Assembly: GCF_000718255.1 (NCBI RefSeq)
Contig: NZ_JOFJ01000009.1
Coordinates: 62,001 to 126,000, forward strand
DNA: 64,000 bases
Source of the DNA: Spirillospora albida
GTDB taxonomy: Bacteria > Actinomycetota > Actinomycetes > Streptosporangiales > Streptosporangiaceae
Direction of reading: 5' to 3'
Part shown: piece by piece, positions 60,794 through 64,000 of the stretch
How positions within the stretch are numbered: position 1 is the stretch's first letter
How the letters are laid out: each line of letters opens with the position of its first letter
Program-made: the position numbers and the translations under genes
The notes under the pieces: generated by a model
What the model was told of the DNA's origin: nothing
The model's database searches: none
What the model saw: only the letters and a program-made list of their open reading frames with translations

Positions 60794-61315
60794 TCACAGG
60801 GCGCGGTGCTCCCACAGCAGGTGCACGTCGCCGGCCGCGAGGCGGGCCGGCTGGAGCGCCTCGAACATCTCGCGGTACCGCCCGCCGAGTTCGCCGAGCG
60901 CGCTGCCGGTGGCCTCCAGCGCCGTGTTCGCCTCGCCCGCGAGCGAGCGTCCGGCCGGGGTGAGGACGACCAGGGTCGCCCGCCGGTCTGTGGGGTGCGG
61001 CGTCCGGGTCACCAGGCCGGATCGCTCCAGCTGGTCGACGGTGAGCTTCACCGTCGTCGGATGCACCATGAGGATCTTGCCGAGGGTGCTCAGCCTGGCC
61101 CCGCCGCCGCTCGTCAGCGCCAGGGTGGTCAGGAGGAAGTAGCCCGTCCGGTTGAGGTCGAACCTTTTGAGCTCGGCCTCCAGCGCCTTCGTGAACATCT
61201 GGTGGATCCGGCCGACCGAGCAGACCGCCAGGAACGCCCACGGCCCGCCGGGCAGGCCCTGGTCTTCCCAGCGGTCCCGCACTCCGACGACAAGGGGGTC
61301 TGTCATGTCGGCCAT
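60794..61315 (-). CDS. MarR-family regulator
   Basis: 173 residues from ATG 61315; ATG 61306 is close. Winged-helix core: LSTLGKILMVHPTTVKLTVDQLERSGLV, then TDRRATLVVLTPAGRSL, the MarR wing. It is divergent from the mce operon across about 340 bases and may control it; this is positional inference only. Confidence 0.9.
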   Translation of the reverse strand: MADMTDPLVVGVRDRWEDQGLPGGPWAFLAVCSVGRIHQMFTKALEAELKRFDLNRTGYFLLTTLALTSGGGARLSTLGKILMVHPTTVKLTVDQLERSGLVTRTPHPTDRRATLVVLTPAGRSLAGEANTALEATGSALGELGGRYREMFEALQPARLAAGDVHLLWEHRAL

Positions 61316-61612
61316 GGTTCGGGATCCGCCGTCCTCCGGGTCGTGATGGTGTCGCGCCTGGGTTTGCACCCGAAGATCGTAGCTTCCGACAAATCCGGAC
61401 GTAAGTACTCGCTTCTTAGACCATCTTCCAATAGAGTGCTCCAGATCACAACGGGAGTGGAGTGTCTCATGGCACTCCCGGCCCGGGTGTGATCCCGGTC
61501 TCGTCCAGAGGCGGGAAGGCGCGAAAGACCCAGATCGTGTGTGCGCCGCCCGTGGACGGACGTGTCCGGAGTTTCGGATGGGCGCCGACGTCCGAGAACG
61601 AAGGAGGCTGGA
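61316..61612. other. divergent intergenic region between MarR gene and mce operon
   Basis: About 300 bases that must contain both promoters. An AT-richer stretch at 61370-61450 (ACGTAAGTACTCGCTTCTTAG) may hold them, with AGTACT as a small palindrome. I see no clear operator repeat and no confident -35/-10 pair. Confidence 0.4.
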
Positions 61613-61654
61613 ATGACCCTTCACCCCACCCCCCAGGGGGAGGATTCCGGCTGA
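61613..61654 (+). CDS. candidate 13-codon leader ORF coupled to the mce operon
   Basis: ATG 61613 has an excellent ribosome site (AAGGAGG, six bases upstream) and its TGA overlaps the ATG of the YrbE-like gene (TGATG). The peptide reads MTLHPTPQGEDSG. The start of the YrbE gene also has its own GGGGGAG inside this ORF. Probably a translational-coupling device; a functional peptide seems less likely. Confidence 0.45.
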   Translation: MTLHPTPQGEDSG

Positions 61655-62457
61655 TGGCCCTGAGCCTGACCAAGGCCCCTGACCTGGCGCGCAGGCGCGT
61701 CGAGAGTGCTCTCGACGAGACCGGAGTGCTGTGCGTGACCCTCCTGGAGGGGCTGCGCCGCACCTGGGACCTGCGCCAGTGGTGGGGCGAGTTCATCGAG
61801 CAGTGCTGGTTCCTCGCCCGGGTGACCGCCGTGCCGGTGATGCTCATCGCGGTGCCGCTCGGCGCCACCATCTCCCTCCAGGTCGGCGACATCGCCCGGC
61901 AGCTCGGCGCCCAGTCGGGCACCGGCGCGCTGCTGGTCGCCGCGATGATCCAGCAGGTCGCGCCGCTCGCCGCCGCGCTGCTGGTCTCCGGCGTGGGCGG
62001 GTCGGCGATCACCTCCGACATGGGCGCCCGCAACATCCGGGACGAGCTCTCCGCCATGGAGGTCATGGGCATCAACCCCGTCCACCGCCTGGTCACCCCG
62101 CGGCTGTGGGCGGCGAGCACCGTCTCCGCCCTGCTGTGCTCGGTGGTGATCCTGGCGGGCATTCTCGGCGGCTACTACTTCAACGTCATCCAGCAGGGCG
62201 TCAGCCCCGGCGCGTTCTTCGACGGCGCGACGACCCTGCTGCAGCTTCCGGACCTGTTGATCACCCTGTTCAAGGCGTGGGTGTTCGGCTTCATCGCCGC
62301 CGCCGTCGCCTGCTACATGGGCATGAACTGCGACTACGGACCGGTGGGCGTGGGCCGCGCCGTGAACCGGGCCGTGGTGGTCACGTCGATCGTGGTGTTC
62401 CTGGCGAACTACGTCCTCACCATGATCTACCAGGTTCTCGTCCCCCCGAGGTTCTGA
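61654..62457 (+). CDS. YrbE1A-like permease (MlaE family) of an Mce system
   Basis: 267 residues from ATG 61654. MlaE-type permease with N-terminal amphipathic part, five or six helices, and the family hallmark SAMEVMGINPVHRLVTPRLWA near residue 130. Works with YrbE B, Mce proteins and an MceG ATPase to import lipids or sterols. Overlaps the next gene by one base. Confidence 0.93.
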   Translation: MALSLTKAPDLARRRVESALDETGVLCVTLLEGLRRTWDLRQWWGEFIEQCWFLARVTAVPVMLIAVPLGATISLQVGDIARQLGAQSGTGALLVAAMIQQVAPLAAALLVSGVGGSAITSDMGARNIRDELSAMEVMGINPVHRLVTPRLWAASTVSALLCSVVILAGILGGYYFNVIQQGVSPGAFFDGATTLLQLPDLLITLFKAWVFGFIAAAVACYMGMNCDYGPVGVGRAVNRAVVVTSIVVFLANYVLTMIYQVLVPPRF

Positions 62458-63311
62458 TGGTCGCCATTTTCCCCGTACGCAAGCTGGGCCGCGCGGTCCG
62501 GGGCCGGACGGCCGGGCTCGCCGCCTCCGCCAACCTGCCGGTGTTCCTCGGCCGGGTGCTCTACCACCTGGTCGTCGACATCATCATCAAGCGCAAGTAC
62601 GGCAAGACGCTCGCCAAGCAGGTCAGCGACATCGCGGTCGGCGTCGGCGCGCTCGTCATCGGCGGCGGCATGATCTTCGTGATCGCCACGATGTCGCTCG
62701 CCACCGGCGCGATGGTCGGCCTCCAGGGCTATCCGGGCCTGGAGCGGATCGGCGCCGAGGCGTTCACCGGCCTCGTCGCGAGCTACTCCAACGTCCGCGA
62801 GGTCACCCCGATCATCGCCGGGGTCGCGCTCGTCGCGCAGGTCGGCACCGGCTTCACCGCCGAGATCGGCGCGATGCGGATCTCCGAGGAGATCGACGCG
62901 CTGGAGGTCATGGGCATCAACTCGCTGGCCTACCTGGTGTGCACCAGGGTCGCGGCCGGCGTCATCGCGCTCGTGCCGCTCTACCTGGTGTCGCTGTTCA
63001 TGGCGTTCTTCGCGACACGGTTCATCACGATCGAGTACTTCGGTCTGTCGCCCGGCATCTACGACTACTACTTCCACCTGTACCTGCCGCCGATCGACGT
63101 CTTCTACAGCGTGATCAAGGTCGCGGTGTTCGCGTTCATCATCATGTTCGTCCACTGCTACCGCGGCTACTACGCGGCCGGCGGGCCGGTCGGCGTCGGT
63201 GTCGCGGCGGGCCGCGCGATCAGGGAGTCCACCATCCTGATGATCCTGATGAACCTCGTCCTGTCGTACATCTTCTGGGGCCACGGCGGCACGGTGAGGT
63301 TGACCGGATGA
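62457..63311 (+). CDS. YrbE1B-like permease (MlaE family) of an Mce system
   Basis: 284 residues, paralog of the preceding gene. Signature EEIDALEVMGINSLAYLVCTR near residue 150, hydrophobic helices before and after (AGVIALVPLYLVSLFMAFFA, VAVFAFIIMFVHCYRGYYA). ATG overlaps the upstream stop (TGATG) and its own stop overlaps the Mce protein start (ATGA), a tight operon. Confidence 0.93.
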   Translation: MVAIFPVRKLGRAVRGRTAGLAASANLPVFLGRVLYHLVVDIIIKRKYGKTLAKQVSDIAVGVGALVIGGGMIFVIATMSLATGAMVGLQGYPGLERIGAEAFTGLVASYSNVREVTPIIAGVALVAQVGTGFTAEIGAMRISEEIDALEVMGINSLAYLVCTRVAAGVIALVPLYLVSLFMAFFATRFITIEYFGLSPGIYDYYFHLYLPPIDVFYSVIKVAVFAFIIMFVHCYRGYYAAGGPVGVGVAAGRAIRESTILMILMNLVLSYIFWGHGGTVRLTG

Positions 63312-64000
63312 GCGACGAGAGCCTTTCCTCCCGCTCCCGGACGGTCTTCGGACTGGTCGGCGCCGGCGTGCTCGCGGCGTCCGTGACGCTCGTGGCGATC
63401 GGATCGACGCCGTCCCACGCGGGCTCCACCTACTACAGCGCGACGTTCAGCCGGTCGGGCCAGGGCCTCGACCCGGGCAAGTCGGACGTGAAGATCCGCG
63501 GCATCGCGGTCGGCACCGTCGACGCCCTCAAGCTCGACCGGGACGGGCGGGTCACCGTCCGGCTGCGGGTCGACAAGGGCGTCAAGGTCCCCACCACGAC
63601 GACCGCGGCGATCGAGCCGGTGTCGGTGTTCGGCCCGAAGGACCTGGTGCTCGACCTCGGGTCCGGCGAGCTGGCCGGCCCCTACCTGCCGGACGGCGGG
63701 CGGGTCGCGAAGACCGAGGACCCCGAGGAGCTGTCCGACACGGCCTGGCCGGCCTACCGGCTGACCAAGGCCATCAACCCCGACGAGGTCGCCGCGATCA
63801 TCAACGCGTTCGGCTCGGGCCTGTCCGGGCAGGGCCCGGCGCTGCGCCGCACGATCGACAACGGCTCGAAGGTCGTGGACGCGACGTACCGCGACCGTGC
63901 GGCGCTGCAGGCGCTGCTCCGCAACATCAACGGACTGTCCGGGACGTTCGCCGACCGCGGTGACACGATCGGCGGGCTGGCGGGCGACTTCACGACGCTG
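63308..64000 (+). CDS. Mce-family protein (first of operon), 3' end cut off
   Basis: 231 codons visible before the right edge. One N-terminal helix (VFGLVGAGVLAASVTLVAIG) anchors it, then an MlaD/Mce domain (about 40-125): YYSATFSRSGQGLDPGKSDV, KIRGIAVGTVDAL, FGPKDLVLDLGSG. The following helical part (INAFGSGLSGQGPALRRTI) is the usual Mce tail. It forms part of a substrate tunnel with other Mce subunits. Starts with ATGA overlap from YrbE B. Confidence 0.92.
   Translation, partial: MSDESLSSRSRTVFGLVGAGVLAASVTLVAIGSTPSHAGSTYYSATFSRSGQGLDPGKSDVKIRGIAVGTVDALKLDRDGRVTVRLRVDKGVKVPTTTTAAIEPVSVFGPKDLVLDLGSGELAGPYLPDGGRVAKTEDPEELSDTAWPAYRLTKAINPDEVAAIINAFGSGLSGQGPALRRTIDNGSKVVDATYRDRAALQALLRNINGLSGTFADRGDTIGGLAGDFTTL

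Overview
This is a very GC-rich chromosomal window with densely packed genes on both strands. GTG starts are frequent, stop/start overlaps (ATGA, GTGA, TGATG) are common, and long spurious antisense ORFs abound. Gene content points to a filamentous Actinomycetota: the pncB/clpS/DUF2017/mec/cysO/cysM/murI/rph/rdgB neighbourhood, an Mce/YrbE locus, a DivIVA/FilP-type cytoskeletal coiled coil, several MEDS-domain sigma-regulatory proteins, DUF3039, DUF3817, LigB and Cds1. A relative of Actinomadura (Thermomonosporaceae) is my best guess, but this is inferred from gene style and not from any rRNA. No CRISPR array, insertion sequence, phage gene or rRNA was seen; one tRNA-Leu is present.

Layout. 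1-5.8 kb: cut F420/flavin oxidoreductase, a double-length 3-hydroxyacyl-CoA dehydrogenase, two alpha/beta hydrolases and an AI-2E-type membrane protein. 5.9-9.4 kb: a coiled-coil cytoskeletal protein made of 11-residue repeats, then divergent methylmalonyl-CoA epimerase and thiolase. 9.4-13.3 kb: DUF4230, DUF3817 and a two-gene ABC system whose ATPase has degenerate catalytic motifs and a long Pro/Ala/Arg repeat tail. 13.3-19.4 kb: thioredoxin-TPR protein, ACT-domain malic enzyme, LPxTG protein, YqgE, DUF3039 and a helicase. 19.4-22 kb: gntK, pncA, pncB on the minus strand. 22-30.3 kb: the conserved cysteine/peptidoglycan/nucleotide cluster clpS, DUF2017, mec, cysO, cysM, murI, Rv1339-like hydrolase, rph, rdgB. 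It is interrupted by a MEDS-ATPase gene preceded by micro-ORFs and by a thioesterase, and it carries an undescribed 39-codon ORF plus hairpin just before cysO.

30.3-34.1 kb: four consecutive minus-strand MEDS-domain genes alternating MEDS-ATPase and MEDS-STAS. This looks like a duplicated switch module controlling an unseen sigma factor, and both STAS domains lack the usual phosphorylatable serine. 34.2-43.4 kb: tRNA-Leu(UAG), one-cysteine peroxiredoxin, DUF3618, anti-sigma-like zinc protein, GH4 glycosidase with PfkB kinase, SIMPL protein, PLP aldolase/deaminase, PHB-depolymerase-like lipoprotein, purU and an AmaP/DUF6286 pair. 43.6-48.2 kb: gcvT-gcvH-glyA-sdaA under a tandem glycine riboswitch, a route from excess glycine through serine to pyruvate. 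48.2-54.9 kb: lipoprotein, site-2 protease, Cds1-like cysteine desulfhydrase, membrane protein, ligB, secreted protein and a strong plus-strand terminator. 55-61.3 kb: diiron ferritin-like protein, Baeyer-Villiger-type monooxygenase, three TetR regulators with visible operator candidates, lytic transglycosylase and MarR regulator. 61.6-64 kb: start of an mce operon (two YrbE permeases and a cut Mce protein), preceded by a 13-codon coupled micro-ORF.
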